A stretch of DNA of 64,000 nt from Pseudomonas yamanorum (lineage in GTDB: Bacteria > Pseudomonadota > Gammaproteobacteria > Pseudomonadales > Pseudomonadaceae). Under the pieces are notes generated by a model. That model searched no databases, was not told the origin of the DNA, and saw nothing but the letters and a program-made list of their open reading frames with translations. This document shows positions 24,266 through 33,970 of this stretch, one piece after another. How positions within the stretch are numbered: the first letter of the stretch is position 1; every line of letters begins with the position of its first letter. The position numbers were made by a program, and so were the translations under genes. The stretch is taken from contig NZ_JACARE010000025.1 of the NCBI RefSeq assembly GCF_013386765.1, positions 1 to 64,000 of the forward strand. Direction: 5' to 3'.

Positions 24266-26513
24266 TCGACCACCAGCGCGGCAACAACTGCCGTACCCGG
24301 GCTTCACCAAAACGGTCATCGATCAGCATCACCACGCCGCGGTCCTGCTGGCTGCGAATCACCCGGCCCGCGGCCTGCACCACCTTCTGGATACCCGGGT
24401 ACAGATAGGTGTAGTCGTAACCGGCACCAAAAATCGCGCCCATCCGCAGTTTGAGCTGCTCATTCACCGGGTTCAGTTGGGCCAGGCCCAGGGTGGCGAT
24501 GAATGCGCCGATCAGCCGGGTGCCCGGCAGGTCGATGCCTTCGCCGAAAGCCCCGCCCAGTACCGCAAAACCGATGCCCTGGCTGTGCTGGGTGAACTGG
24601 TCGAGAAACCCCTGGCGCTCGGCCTCGGCCATGCCCCGTGACTGGTGCCACAACGGGATGTGCGGGTGCCGCTCGGCGAGCAATTGCGCCACTTGCTGCA
24701 AATAATCGAAGCTGCTGAAGAACGCCAGGTAGTTGCCCGGCGCCTGGGCAAACTGGGTGGCGATCAGCTCGACGATGGGTTCCAGGGACGCCTGGCGGTG
24801 GACGAACCGGGTGGAGATCCGGTCGACGATATGCACCTGCAGCTGTTCGGCCTTGAACGGTGATTCCACGTCGACCCAGGCGGTGTCGGGCGGCATTCCC
24901 AGCAGGTCTGCGTAGTAATGGCGCGGGCTCAGGGTCGCGGAAAACAGCACGCTGCTGCGGGCCGCCGTCAAGCGGGGGCGGATGAATTCGGCGGGCACCA
25001 CGTTGCGCAGGCACAGGGTCGATGAGCTGCGTTTGCCGCTGAGTTCGCGCTTGCTGATGTCGAAGATGAAGTGTTCGTTGAACAGCTCGGCGACCTTGGC
25101 AAATTGCAACGCCTCGAAGTAGAAGGCTTGCAGGTCGCCATTCAGGGCTTCGGGATGGTCGTTGAAATATTCGCCCATGGCGCTGGTGCACAGGCTCAGG
25201 GCTTGCAGCAGTTTGTCGGGCTTGCGGGCGTAAGCCTGATACGGCGCGACTTGCTCCTTGTGCAGGGCGTTCCATTCACGGTTCAGGCGCTGCAAGGATT
25301 TCTTCAGCGGTTGCGGAGCGGTGTCGCGCAAGGTCTTGAGGCTGTACTGATCGAGGGCGGCGCTGTACATCGAGCGGCCGCGCTCCACGAGGTTATGGGC
25401 CTCGTCCACCAGCACCGCGACCCGCCACTGGTTGAGCTGGGCCAGGCCGAACAACGTGGCGCCGAAGTCGAAGTAGTAGTTGTAGTCGGCGATCACCACG
25501 TCGGCCCAGCGCGCCATTTCCTGGCTCAGGTAGTAAGGGCACACGTCATGGGCCAGGGCGACTTCCCGCAAATTGCGCTGGTCCAGCAGGCGTACCCTGG
25601 ACGCGGCTTCGCGGGCGGCGGGCAGGCGGTCGTAAAAGCCCTTGGCCAACGGGCACGAATCGCCGTGACAGGCTTTGTCCAGGTGTTCGCAGGCCTTGTC
25701 CCGCGCGACCAGTTCCAGCACCCGCAGCGGCAATCCCGGGCTGCTGTCGTACAGCACCTGCGCCGCATCCAGCGCCAGTTTTCGGCCCGGGGTCTTGGCG
25801 GTCAGGAAGAACACCTTGTCCAGTTGCTGGGGCGCCAGGGCCTTGAGCATCGGGAAGATCGTGCCCACGGTCTTGCCGATACCGGTGGGCGCCTGGGCCA
25901 TCAGGCAACGGCCGGTGCTGACGGCCTTGTAGACGGTTTCCGCCAGGGAGCGCTGGCCCGGGCGAAACGCCGCATGGGGAAAGCCCAGGGCGGCCGCTGC
26001 GGCGTTGCGGGCTTCACGCTGATGCATTTCCTGTTCGGCCCAGCCGAGGAACAGGGCGCATTGCTGATTGAAGAAGTGTTCCAGGTCGGCGGCCTGGAAG
26101 GATTGGCTCAATAGGGTTTCGTGCTCGCCGACAATGTCGAAGTACACCAGCGCCAATACAATCTCCGACAACCCGAGCTTCCGGCACATCAGCCAGCCGT
26201 AGACCTTGACCTGGGCCCAGTGCAGTTGCCGGTGGTTGGCCGGCTGCTTGGCCAGGTCGCCGCGATAGGTTTTCACCTCTTCCAGCTGGTTGCGGTCCGG
26301 GTCGTAGCCATCCGCCCTGCCCCGGACTTTCAACTGAAGGTATTCGCCCTCAAGGGCCACTTCGTTCTGGTAGTGGGCACTGCGCCGCGACGCCACGGTG
26401 CGGTGGCCGACAATCCCTTCCTGGGCGCTGGGGGATGGCGTAAAACGCAGGTCGAGGTCGCCGACCTTGGCGGTGAATTCACATAACGCACGCACCGCAA
26501 CGCTGTAGCTCAA
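24225..26513 (-). CDS. XPD/DinG-like Fe-S helicase with N-terminal PD-(D/E)XK nuclease-like domain
   Basis: A 762-residue superfamily 2 helicase. Residues 1 to about 150 look like a Cas4/RecB nuclease fold (GRADGYDPDRN, LEEVKTYRGD, HWAQVKVYGW). Then come Walker A (QAPTGIGKTVGT), Fe-S cysteines (CEHLDKACHGDSCPLA and DVCPYYLS), DEAH box (VLVDEAHNLVE), and motifs V-VI (GAFGEGIDLPG and QAAGRVIRSQQDRG). I choose TTG 26513 as start: it overlaps the TGA of the FAN1 gene (TTGA) and has AGGTGG just before it. Coupling with FAN1 points to crosslink or structure-specific DNA repair. Confidence 0.9.
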   Translation of the reverse strand: MSYSVAVRALCEFTAKVGDLDLRFTPSPSAQEGIVGHRTVASRRSAHYQNEVALEGEYLQLKVRGRADGYDPDRNQLEEVKTYRGDLAKQPANHRQLHWAQVKVYGWLMCRKLGLSEIVLALVYFDIVGEHETLLSQSFQAADLEHFFNQQCALFLGWAEQEMHQREARNAAAAALGFPHAAFRPGQRSLAETVYKAVSTGRCLMAQAPTGIGKTVGTIFPMLKALAPQQLDKVFFLTAKTPGRKLALDAAQVLYDSSPGLPLRVLELVARDKACEHLDKACHGDSCPLAKGFYDRLPAAREAASRVRLLDQRNLREVALAHDVCPYYLSQEMARWADVVIADYNYYFDFGATLFGLAQLNQWRVAVLVDEAHNLVERGRSMYSAALDQYSLKTLRDTAPQPLKKSLQRLNREWNALHKEQVAPYQAYARKPDKLLQALSLCTSAMGEYFNDHPEALNGDLQAFYFEALQFAKVAELFNEHFIFDISKRELSGKRSSSTLCLRNVVPAEFIRPRLTAARSSVLFSATLSPRHYYADLLGMPPDTAWVDVESPFKAEQLQVHIVDRISTRFVHRQASLEPIVELIATQFAQAPGNYLAFFSSFDYLQQVAQLLAERHPHIPLWHQSRGMAEAERQGFLDQFTQHSQGIGFAVLGGAFGEGIDLPGTRLIGAFIATLGLAQLNPVNEQLKLRMGAIFGAGYDYTYLYPGIQKVVQAAGRVIRSQQDRGVVMLIDDRFGEARVRQLLPRWWSITAADTQHPATDG

Positions 26514-28159
26514 GCCACCTGCTCCGCCCAGCGCACATAACACACGGTCACGGGCATCTGGTGTTCGCCGCAGAATTCCAGCCAGCGCAGTTGGTTGTCT
26601 TGCAGGCGGTCACCGGGGCCTTTGACTTCGATCATGCGGTAGGTTTTTTCTTCGGGCCAGAACTGGATCAGGTCAGGCATGCCGGCGCGGTTGGCGCGGA
26701 TATCCAGCAGCAGGCGCTCGAACCAGTGGCGCAGGTGCACGGCGGGCAGGCAATCCAGGGCCTGGTCGAGCAGTTCTTCGCTGAGGACGTTCCAGAACAC
26801 GAAGGGCGACTGAATGCCCCATTTGTCCACGTAGCGCTGGCGGATCGTGGCCTTGTAGCGCTCGTCGCCGAGTTGGTCCAGGCATTCGGCAAACAGCTCG
26901 GCCCGCCGCTGATGAAAGTCCTCACTGTGCAGGTCCACCGGACCGCGCTGGAATGGGTGGAAAAACGACCCCGGCAACGGCGCGAAAATCGCCGGCCAGC
27001 ACAGCAAGCCGAACAACGAGTTGATCAGGCTGTTCTCGACGTAATGCACCGGCGCGCCGTGGTCGCTCAGGTGCGCCTGCACGCAATACTCCACCGACAT
27101 CAGCGGCTCGGGGGCCGGCAGTTCAAGGTCCAGGCGCACGATCTCGCGGGGTTTTACCCTGGGCACCGCCGGTTCACCCAGTTTGCGCCCCAGCCTGGGT
27201 ATGACCCGCAACAGATGCTGCTGCTCGGCGGCGCTTTCCGGTGCCAACTGCGCCTCACGGGCCAGGCGCATCGCCTGGGCAAAGTCCTCCTGGCGCTCCA
27301 GCACCCGGATCAGCCGCGCCCGGGCGCCGGGATAGGTGCAGCCCCGGTAGATCGCCTCGGCCAGGGCCAGCTCGGCGCTGCGCTCACAGTATTGGCCCAC
27401 TTGAAACAACAGCTTGGCCCGACGCTTTTCCAGCCAGGGGTTGTCGGTGTGCAAGGTGGCGATATTTTCCAGCACCACCTCCAGCGGCTCGCCCGCCTCA
27501 AAGGCTTGCTGGCACTGGTGCAGGAACAGGAAGCCATGCACATCGTCACGGCTGCGCAGACCGCGGGACTCGGCGCAGAACTCGACTTTCTCGTAAGTGA
27601 AAATCCCCAGGTCCGCCAGCACAAACTCCGACCAGTCCTGATAGAGATTGCCGAAGAACATCAGCCGCAAGCGGTCGCACAGGTCCATCACGGTCAGGCT
27701 GTAGAGCTGGTCGGCGAGGTCCGGACACCACGCCTGAAAGCAGCGCGCTTCGCAGAACTGCGCTGATAGCTCCTCGAGCCAGTCAGCCTTTTTCGCCTTG
27801 GGCTGCTCGATCCAGGGTTTGAACGTCGCGAGGATTTCGGCTTTCTGCAACAGGCCGAACAGTTCGTCGAACGACAGCAGGCACTGATCCGTCACCCAAC
27901 CCTGTTCCAGCAAAGGCACGACCGCCTCCTGTGCTGCACCGATCTCGGCATAGTTGAGTTTGCCAGCGCGAAAATGCATGCCCTTGCGCATCACCATACG
28001 TACCAGCAAGGCCTGGGACGCCTGGGGCAAGCTGTCAAATTGCTGAATGAAATGCGCTTCTTCCGGGGCCAGTAAATCGGCATAACGCTGCCCCAGCCAG
28101 TCGAGCACCTGGCGGAAGTTGTGCAGGTAATACAGCGGGTTTTCAAGGGGATTGGGCAT
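26510..28159 (-). CDS. FAN1-type structure-specific nuclease (VRR-NUC domain)
   Basis: A 549-residue bacterial FAN1 homologue. The C-terminal VRR-NUC nuclease has its PD-(D/E)XK residues in MPDLIQFWPEEKTYRMIEVK, followed by GPGDRLQDNQLRWL. The middle region is a helical repeat domain (LIRVLERQEDFAQAMRLARE), and the N-terminal SAP-like part starts NPLYYLHNFRQVL. P. aeruginosa FAN1 cuts 5' flaps and helps remove interstrand crosslinks. Start ATG 28159 is preferred for homology; GTG 28180 is also open. The downstream helicase is translationally coupled. Confidence 0.9.
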   Translation of the reverse strand: MPNPLENPLYYLHNFRQVLDWLGQRYADLLAPEEAHFIQQFDSLPQASQALLVRMVMRKGMHFRAGKLNYAEIGAAQEAVVPLLEQGWVTDQCLLSFDELFGLLQKAEILATFKPWIEQPKAKKADWLEELSAQFCEARCFQAWCPDLADQLYSLTVMDLCDRLRLMFFGNLYQDWSEFVLADLGIFTYEKVEFCAESRGLRSRDDVHGFLFLHQCQQAFEAGEPLEVVLENIATLHTDNPWLEKRRAKLLFQVGQYCERSAELALAEAIYRGCTYPGARARLIRVLERQEDFAQAMRLAREAQLAPESAAEQQHLLRVIPRLGRKLGEPAVPRVKPREIVRLDLELPAPEPLMSVEYCVQAHLSDHGAPVHYVENSLINSLFGLLCWPAIFAPLPGSFFHPFQRGPVDLHSEDFHQRRAELFAECLDQLGDERYKATIRQRYVDKWGIQSPFVFWNVLSEELLDQALDCLPAVHLRHWFERLLLDIRANRAGMPDLIQFWPEEKTYRMIEVKGPGDRLQDNQLRWLEFCGEHQMPVTVCYVRWAEQVA

Positions 28160-28348
28160 TTCACGCACTGAATCAAACACTGGTTATGCATACAGAGTGC
28201 CGTCCCTGAGCGGCTGTTGCAATCGGTAATAGATCAAAGGCACACGCAACTTTTTGCGTAATAATGATCAGATGGCTGTCAGCCACATTAAATGTGTCTC
28301 CCCCCGACTGCTCAGGCACGGGGTTTTCGAAGGGTCAGGGTAAGGGTT

Positions 28349-28573
28349 ATGAGCATGAAGAATTTAGGTCTGGCACTGGGTATGTTGACGATGCTGGTAT
28401 TGGCCGGTTGCTCCACGCAAACCGTGGTGACGTTGCAGAACGGTACCCAATATTTGACCAAGGACGTACCGAACGCGAAGACCGCGGATGGTTTCTACGA
28501 GTTCACCGACATCGCCGGCAAGCATGTACGGGTCAAGGCCGCCGACGTTGCGACCGTGATCAAAGAGAAATAA
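28349..28573 (+). CDS. YgdI/YgdR-like small lipoprotein
   Basis: A 74-residue protein with a lipoprotein signal MSMKNLGLALGMLTMLVLAG-C. The mature part (TQTVVTLQNGTQYLTKDVPN) has the DUF903 SH3-like pattern. It is probably tethered to the outer membrane, function unknown. GGGTAAGGG precedes the ATG at 28349; ATG 28355 is two codons later. Confidence 0.85.
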   Translation: MSMKNLGLALGMLTMLVLAGCSTQTVVTLQNGTQYLTKDVPNAKTADGFYEFTDIAGKHVRVKAADVATVIKEK

Positions 28574-28693
28574 AGCAGTAATCCGCCCTCGGGCAGCGCA
28601 AAAAATAAACAGATTTTCACCGAAGGATTTTCCCCGTCGCCGCGTTTAACCGATCAACCACCTTCAACTTCGAGGGTGGTACGACGGAGAACC

Positions 28694-28969
28694 ATGGCCA
28701 TGACATTCATGTCCCGAGCGGTGCGCGCTCTGCTATTCATTCCCTTGATGTGGGCTGCGCTGGCGAGTACGCCGGTGTTTGCCGACACCATAATCATCCG
28801 CCAGGCGCCCTCGCGCGTGGTGATCGTGCAACCCCCTCCTCCCGGCTACTACGGCCACTGGGGTTATGGCTACGGCCCGCGAGGCTACTGGCCACACGGT
28901 CATTACTACGGCTACGGCTACGGCCAACCCCATCGCCCGTACTGGAACCACGGCCACTACTGGCGATAA
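28694..28969 (+). CDS. Small exported Gly/Tyr/His-rich protein
   Basis: A 91-residue protein with a signal peptide (LLFIPLMWAALASTPVFA) followed by IIIRQAPSRVVIVQPPPPGYY and a low-complexity tail of GYGYGPRGYWPHGHYYGYGY type. The His-rich tail could bind metal, but this is guesswork. GGAGAACC precedes ATG 28694. It follows the lipoprotein gene by 120 bases on the same strand. Confidence 0.7.
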   Translation: MAMTFMSRAVRALLFIPLMWAALASTPVFADTIIIRQAPSRVVIVQPPPPGYYGHWGYGYGPRGYWPHGHYYGYGYGQPHRPYWNHGHYWR

Positions 28970-28997
28970 CCCAACGCCCAAACCCTGAATAACCCGG

Positions 28998-29040
28998 TGC
29001 TGACTAACCCTATGCTGATTAACCCTAGCTGACTAACCCT
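28998..29040. repeat. Three tandem 15-bp repeats
   Basis: TGCTGACTAACCCTA, TGCTGATTAACCCTA and GCTGACTAACCCT stand head to tail and run directly into the left arm of the next REPIN. A weaker copy (CTGAATAACCC) precedes them. Confidence 0.6.
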
Positions 29041-29132
29041 GTGGCGAGGGAGCTTGCTCCCGCTGGGGCGCGAAGCGGCCCCAAAAAAAGGGCCTGCTAC
29101 GCAGTCCAGCGGGAGCAAGCTCCCTCGCCACA
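29040..29132. repeat. REPIN, family A
   Basis: Inverted arms at 29040-29066 and 29106-29132 with a loop of about 39 bases, between the small exported protein and the 3' end of lipA. It probably ends or protects the long minus-strand exoenzyme transcript. Confidence 0.85.
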
Positions 29133-29145
29133 ACAGCAGCGCTAT

Positions 29146-30576
29146 TTAGCCGATGGAAATTCCATCGCCCCAAACCCCGCCCAGCCCAACCCCCACCAGC
29201 GTCACCGAATCCGCGCCAAAACTCAGCACCGTATCGCCACCCACCACCTTGGCGTGATCACGCCAGTCGGCACTGCCCTCCACGTCCCGGAACACCAGCT
29301 TGTCAGTGGACTGATACCCGATCACCCGATCCTGCCCAAACTGCCCGCTGAACAGAAAAGTGTTATGCCCACTGTTATCGCGGATCGTGTCATTGCCCTT
29401 GCCGCCCTCGATAAAGTCCACGCCCTTGCCCCCCTGGATCAGGTCATCACCGTCACTGCCAATGATGAACGTATTGCCCTTGTGAGGCTCGGCATTGCGG
29501 TTGAGGTCCTGCACCCAGGTATTGGCCCGGGCCGGGTCTGACAGGTTGGCCACGATAATCGTCGAATCCCGGCTGGTCAGGTCGTAGAACGCCGAGTCCA
29601 GCACCCGGCTCATGCCATCCCCGTAGGCCGTGGGCAAATGGGAAATCCAGGTCGGCACATTGACGATGGAAAACGGCAGCACATTCCACAGCGTCGACGC
29701 ATAGTGATCGTTGAAGCTGACGATATTGTCGGTGGTCGACTCATGGGGCTTGTCGTGCACCCCCAGTGACGAAAAGTTGAACGACGAACCGTCCAGCGCC
29801 CGAAATACCGGGTCATTTTCATAGCCGATGTTCAGCACTTTGTCGCCGCTGCTCTGGGTCGGCGAGGCGTAGGCCACGTAGTTGGAATCCTTGTAGAACC
29901 CCGACCATTTATTGCCGCTCAAGTCGGCCATGCTGTTGACCGCCAGGCCACCCAGGCTGTGGCCGCTGACCACCACATCCTTGCCCGTGAGCCCTTGGCT
30001 GGCGGCATACGCCGCGACATCCTTGAGCAAGGTGCCAAACGCCTCGCCCGCGTAGTTTTTCGCGTAATCCTTCGGCCCCAGCGCCGCCAGCAAATCACTG
30101 ACCAAATCGCCAATCGAGTCGCTGATCAGGGTTTCCCGAGGCCCGGAAGTCCCGCGAAAACCGATGCCGATTTCCAGCAACTTGCCGTCGCCATCGTACT
30201 TGCCCAACACTTCGACCTGAGCCGTGGTGTAGCCGGCCTTTTCACCGAAAAACGTGCCCCGGGCATCGACCTTGCCGCCGTAGCCCAGGGTGCTGGCACT
30301 GATGGGCGTCCAGCCGGCCTTGTTGACGGCGTCGAGGGCGGCCTTTTCCGAATCGAGGTTCCAGGGAATCCCCGGAATCACCCCCTGGGAATCGGTACTG
30401 CCCAGCAACGCGCCCACCAGCGTCGCCGGCAGGCCCAGGCCAAACCCGTTGTGTTGATAGCCCACGGCAAAGCCGTTATCCAGGTTGTGATAGGAGTACA
30501 ACGTGATCGCCATGGCATCGGCGAACAACGCTTTGGAGCCCTCGGCCCCGAGGTTTTTATAGTCAAAGACACCCAT
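29146..30576 (-). CDS. lipA: Family I.3 extracellular lipase
   Basis: A 476-residue thermostable lipase, the same length as TliA/LipA of P. fluorescens. The catalytic triad fits exactly: Ser207 (VVSGHSLGG), Asp255 (GYENDPVF) and His313 (WISHLPTAY). RTX calcium-binding repeats at about 375-405 (GSDGDDLIQGGKGVDFIEGG and KGNDT) and a C-terminal hydrophobic end serve as the type I secretion signal; there is no N-terminal signal. GAGAGG precedes ATG 30576. It is the last gene of the aprX-lipA locus and should leave through AprDEF. Confidence 0.95.
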   Translation of the reverse strand: MGVFDYKNLGAEGSKALFADAMAITLYSYHNLDNGFAVGYQHNGFGLGLPATLVGALLGSTDSQGVIPGIPWNLDSEKAALDAVNKAGWTPISASTLGYGGKVDARGTFFGEKAGYTTAQVEVLGKYDGDGKLLEIGIGFRGTSGPRETLISDSIGDLVSDLLAALGPKDYAKNYAGEAFGTLLKDVAAYAASQGLTGKDVVVSGHSLGGLAVNSMADLSGNKWSGFYKDSNYVAYASPTQSSGDKVLNIGYENDPVFRALDGSSFNFSSLGVHDKPHESTTDNIVSFNDHYASTLWNVLPFSIVNVPTWISHLPTAYGDGMSRVLDSAFYDLTSRDSTIIVANLSDPARANTWVQDLNRNAEPHKGNTFIIGSDGDDLIQGGKGVDFIEGGKGNDTIRDNSGHNTFLFSGQFGQDRVIGYQSTDKLVFRDVEGSADWRDHAKVVGGDTVLSFGADSVTLVGVGLGGVWGDGISIG

Positions 30577-30649
30577 GGTATTGCCTCTCTTTTGTTGGAA
30601 TTGTCGAGAAAGCCACATCTGCACAAATTGACGATTGGAACAGAGTCCA

Positions 30650-30738
30650 TGTGGGAGCGGGCTTGCCCGCGATGAGGCCGTATCAGTCGATGCATCGTTG
30701 ACTGACCCGACGCTATCGCGGGCAAGCCCGCTCCCACA
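30650..30738. repeat. REPIN, family C
   Basis: Inverted arms of 24 bases at 30650-30673 and 30715-30738, starting TGTGGGAGCGGGC, fill the gap between prtB and lipA. The loop is about 41 bases. Confidence 0.85.
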
Positions 30739-30743
30739 GGTGT

Positions 30744-33700
30744 TTAGAACGCCCAGTCGAGGCTCAAGCCGACGCCATGGACTTTCTCCTTGCTGGCCAG
30801 CAGGCCGTTGTAATCTAGATTCACCTTCGCGTCCTTGCTCAGCGCCAGGCTGACCCGCGCGCCCACCAGGGCCGCATCACGCACCATCGGCGAACTTTCC
30901 ACGGAGAACGACGAGCCGCCCGACGCAAACGCCAGGTGCCGCTCGGAGTCGACGCTGCTCAGGTTGTGCTGCCAGCCCAACGTGCCGGAAAGCTCCAGTT
31001 GCTGGTGATCGCTCACATTCAGGGTTTTCAACGCCCGCACACCCAGGGTGCTCAAGACCACGTCGCGACTGTCATCCCCGCCCTTCAGCGCTGCCGCATC
31101 ACCCTTCTCGGTAAACCCGTCGGCATCCAGGTGCACATACGCCAGGTTGGCGAACGGCTCCACGGCCAGCGGTTGCAGGTTCAGGCGATACGCCGCTTCG
31201 GTAAACACCTGGGTGCTGCGGGCATCCACCTTGGCTTTCTGCTTGCCGGCGACTTCACCGTATTGCAGCTCGCGCTTCACATCGGCGCGGTGCCAGCTGT
31301 AGGTTGCGCCACCGCTCAAACGCAAGGCGCCGATCTCGTGGCCGGCATACGCACCCAGGTGATAGCTATCGACCGATGCGCGGGAGTGGGTGTCACTGCC
31401 CATGTTCAGCGAGGTGTCGCTGTAGCCCGCCACCAGGCCCAAACGGGTGTCTTCATCCAGCGCGCCGTCCACACCCGCCAGCATGCCGCCGATGGAGGTG
31501 GTGTAGCCCGCTGTGTCGCTACGGCTGTCGGTCTTGCCCCAGGCGCCGAGGGCCTTGACCCAAACGTTGCCGCGGCTGTCGATAGTCTCGGTCGATGCGC
31601 CCATTTCGCCTTGCTGCAAACGCTCACCCACGGCTTCGCGCAGGTAGCGGTTGTCATTGACCAGCGCGGTTTCCAGCGCCGGGTAGATTTCCCCGGACAG
31701 CTGCTGGAACGCACCCTGGGCCGACGCCGCATTCGGCGACGACAACAGGCTTTCATACACCGCGTTACCGGCGCCCAGCTGTTCAGCGGCCGCTGCCACC
31801 GAGCGTTGATTCGGGGTAGCCGCCACGCTGGCGAAGGTGTTGGCGTTGCGCGCCACGTCCAGTTGCACGCCGTTGGCGGCGTAGTTCAGGGTGCCGCCGA
31901 GAAACAGGTAGTTGGGCAGTACCGAACCGAAGCTGCCAGTAATGCCGCCGGCGGCCTGAAGGATGTTGTACTGCCGACCGATCAAGCTTTCGGCCTGGGT
32001 CTGGGTCAGCAGTGTCGGGCTGTTTTCCAGGGCCAGGGTCACGGTGCCGCCGCTGAGGGTGGCCTTGCCACCGGCGACGATGCGATCACTGTTGGTCGCC
32101 GACAGCTCCACCGCATAGGTAGAGCCCGCCGCAAAGTTCACATCCCCCGCCACATTCAGGGTGCCGATGGAATTGCCCGGCGCCACGGTACCGCCGCTGT
32201 TGGCGGTGAGTGAACCAATGTGCCCGGAACCGCCCACTACCCCGCTGCTGCCCACGGTGACGTCGGAGGTGATCGAGCCATTGACCGCCAGCAACCCTTG
32301 ATTGACCAGGGTCGGGCCGCTGTAGGTGTTGGTGCCGGTCAGCACCAGCGCGCCAATACCCTGCTTGGTCAGGCCGCCATGCCCGGAGATGTCGTTGCTC
32401 CACACATCCAGCCCGCAATGCACGTCGGTGCAAAGACGCTGGGTCGGTTTACCGGCATCCACCACGGCGCCAATCCCTGGCAGGTCCGCGACGAATTGGC
32501 CGGAGCCGTAGGCGCCGTCGATACGAAACTCGGCTGGAATATCCTCAGCCGTCACAAACATCCCCGGGCCGTTGATGGCCTTGCCCAGATTGATCATGCC
32601 CCAGCCGTACAGCGAGTCGATGCCCGGTGCGCCGAGGTCGGTCGCGGTGGTTTTGAGCAGCGTGGAAATCTGGTCGCCGCTCATGTACGGGAAGCGCTCC
32701 ATCAACACCGCCGCGCTGCCGGCCACATGCGGCGCGGCCATGGAGGTGCCGTTGAAGTTGGCGTAGTCGGTGGTCAGGTTTTCCAGGGTGGTGCCGTTGA
32801 TCACCGAGCTGTAGATCTTGGTGCCGGGCGCCGCGACGCAAAAGCTCGCGGCATAACCGCAGCGTGAGGAGAAGGTGCTGATCACGTACGGGTCGGCACT
32901 GGCGGTGTCGGGGTTCTGCTGCAAGGCCGCCACCGACAACCAGTTGGGTGCGATCTCCGGCACGAAGTACGCCAGGCCCGAAATCGCATCCGGGTTGTTG
33001 CGGTTGTAGTCGTTGCCGGCGGCAAAGATCGTCAGCACGCCGCTGCGGGCCGCATCGATCGCGCCTTGATAAGCGCCGCCTGCGATCGTGCCAAGGATCG
33101 GACGGATGTTATTGAACTGCGCCTGGGCTTCATTGACCGTGAAGTTGGGGAACGCCGGATCACGCCCGCCCTTGGCGTACTGGTCACCGATCCCAATGCC
33201 CCAGCTGTTGTTGATGATGCGCGCACCGCCGGCCACCAACGCGTCCCAACCGGCTTTGTAGACCGCGCCGTCGTTGCCCAGGATGATCCCGTCTTCGGGG
33301 CCTGGGTCGCCGTTTTCGGCGCTGATGATTTGCGCATCGAACGCCACGCCATGCATCGGCCCGCCATCGCGATTACCCGCAGCAATGCCGCCCACATGGG
33401 TGCCGTGGTTGCCGAGCTTGCCGTTGGAGCCCAGGGACGGCGTGCCGTCATAGCGAAAGGCATCCCCGGCCTTCACCGGGATGTACGGGTCGGTGTATTG
33501 GCGGATGCCCTCGGTCACGATCGTGACCACTTTGCCGGGGCTGGCGAACTCCGGATGCTGGGCGTACACCGGCTGGTCGAAGATCCCCAGTTTCACGCCC
33601 TTGCCGGTGTAGCCGGCGGCGTAGGCGGCGTCTGCATGCACGGCGCCCAGCCCCCAGTCGGCCTTGAACTCATTGCTGCGCCAACTGGCAGCGTCCCCCA

Positions 33701-33854
33701 GTTTCCCGGTTTCGACGTAGGGTGCGGCCTGGGCGGTACCCAGGCTGGCCAGGCAACACAGCAACGCGCCGTATGGCACGCAACTCCTGGCCTTGAGCGG
33801 GTAGCCCGGGCCTGTTGGGATGGCGGATTGAAACCTTCGTTTTTTTGTTTTCAC
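30744..33854 (-). CDS. prtB: Autotransporter serine protease (subtilisin-like), second copy
   Basis: A 1036-residue type V secreted protease. A long signal region (to about TAQA-APYVETG) is followed by a peptidase S8 domain: His in GNHGTHVGGIAAG and Ser in NGTSMAAPHVAGSAA. The Asp motif reads KLGIFDQPVYAQHPEF, without the usual D-(S/T)-G. An autotransporter-associated repeat (GALVLTGTNTYSGPTLVNQG) and a C-terminal beta-barrel of about 280 residues ending in LSLDWAF follow. I choose GTG 33854 with AAGGA upstream, since upstream ATG frames cross a REPIN. It is a paralogue of the gene at 33971-36928. Named after prtAB of the described aprX-lipA locus. Confidence 0.9.
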   Translation of the reverse strand: MKTKKRRFQSAIPTGPGYPLKARSCVPYGALLCCLASLGTAQAAPYVETGKLGDAASWRSNEFKADWGLGAVHADAAYAAGYTGKGVKLGIFDQPVYAQHPEFASPGKVVTIVTEGIRQYTDPYIPVKAGDAFRYDGTPSLGSNGKLGNHGTHVGGIAAGNRDGGPMHGVAFDAQIISAENGDPGPEDGIILGNDGAVYKAGWDALVAGGARIINNSWGIGIGDQYAKGGRDPAFPNFTVNEAQAQFNNIRPILGTIAGGAYQGAIDAARSGVLTIFAAGNDYNRNNPDAISGLAYFVPEIAPNWLSVAALQQNPDTASADPYVISTFSSRCGYAASFCVAAPGTKIYSSVINGTTLENLTTDYANFNGTSMAAPHVAGSAAVLMERFPYMSGDQISTLLKTTATDLGAPGIDSLYGWGMINLGKAINGPGMFVTAEDIPAEFRIDGAYGSGQFVADLPGIGAVVDAGKPTQRLCTDVHCGLDVWSNDISGHGGLTKQGIGALVLTGTNTYSGPTLVNQGLLAVNGSITSDVTVGSSGVVGGSGHIGSLTANSGGTVAPGNSIGTLNVAGDVNFAAGSTYAVELSATNSDRIVAGGKATLSGGTVTLALENSPTLLTQTQAESLIGRQYNILQAAGGITGSFGSVLPNYLFLGGTLNYAANGVQLDVARNANTFASVAATPNQRSVAAAAEQLGAGNAVYESLLSSPNAASAQGAFQQLSGEIYPALETALVNDNRYLREAVGERLQQGEMGASTETIDSRGNVWVKALGAWGKTDSRSDTAGYTTSIGGMLAGVDGALDEDTRLGLVAGYSDTSLNMGSDTHSRASVDSYHLGAYAGHEIGALRLSGGATYSWHRADVKRELQYGEVAGKQKAKVDARSTQVFTEAAYRLNLQPLAVEPFANLAYVHLDADGFTEKGDAAALKGGDDSRDVVLSTLGVRALKTLNVSDHQQLELSGTLGWQHNLSSVDSERHLAFASGGSSFSVESSPMVRDAALVGARVSLALSKDAKVNLDYNGLLASKEKVHGVGLSLDWAF

Positions 33855-33866
33855 GGTGGACTTCCT

Positions 33867-33954
33867 TGTAGGAGCGAGCTTGCTCGCGATGATCGTTAAC
33901 GATGACTCGGGCTGCGGTGCCTTCACGTTTTTCGCGAGCAAGCTCGCTCCTGCA
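33867..33954. repeat. REPIN, family B
   Basis: Inverted arms at 33867-33889 and 33932-33954, starting TGTAGGAGCGAGCTTG, fill the gap between prtA and prtB. The loop contains CGTTAACGATGAC, also found in shortened form in the other family B element at 39957-40054. Confidence 0.85.
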
Positions 33955-33970
33955 TGAAGAGGCGCAGCGT

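Noticed and set aside
33855..33941. Upstream ATG start for prtB
   Set aside because: It would add REPIN-encoded residues before the signal peptide; GTG 33854 has AAGGA at the right distance.
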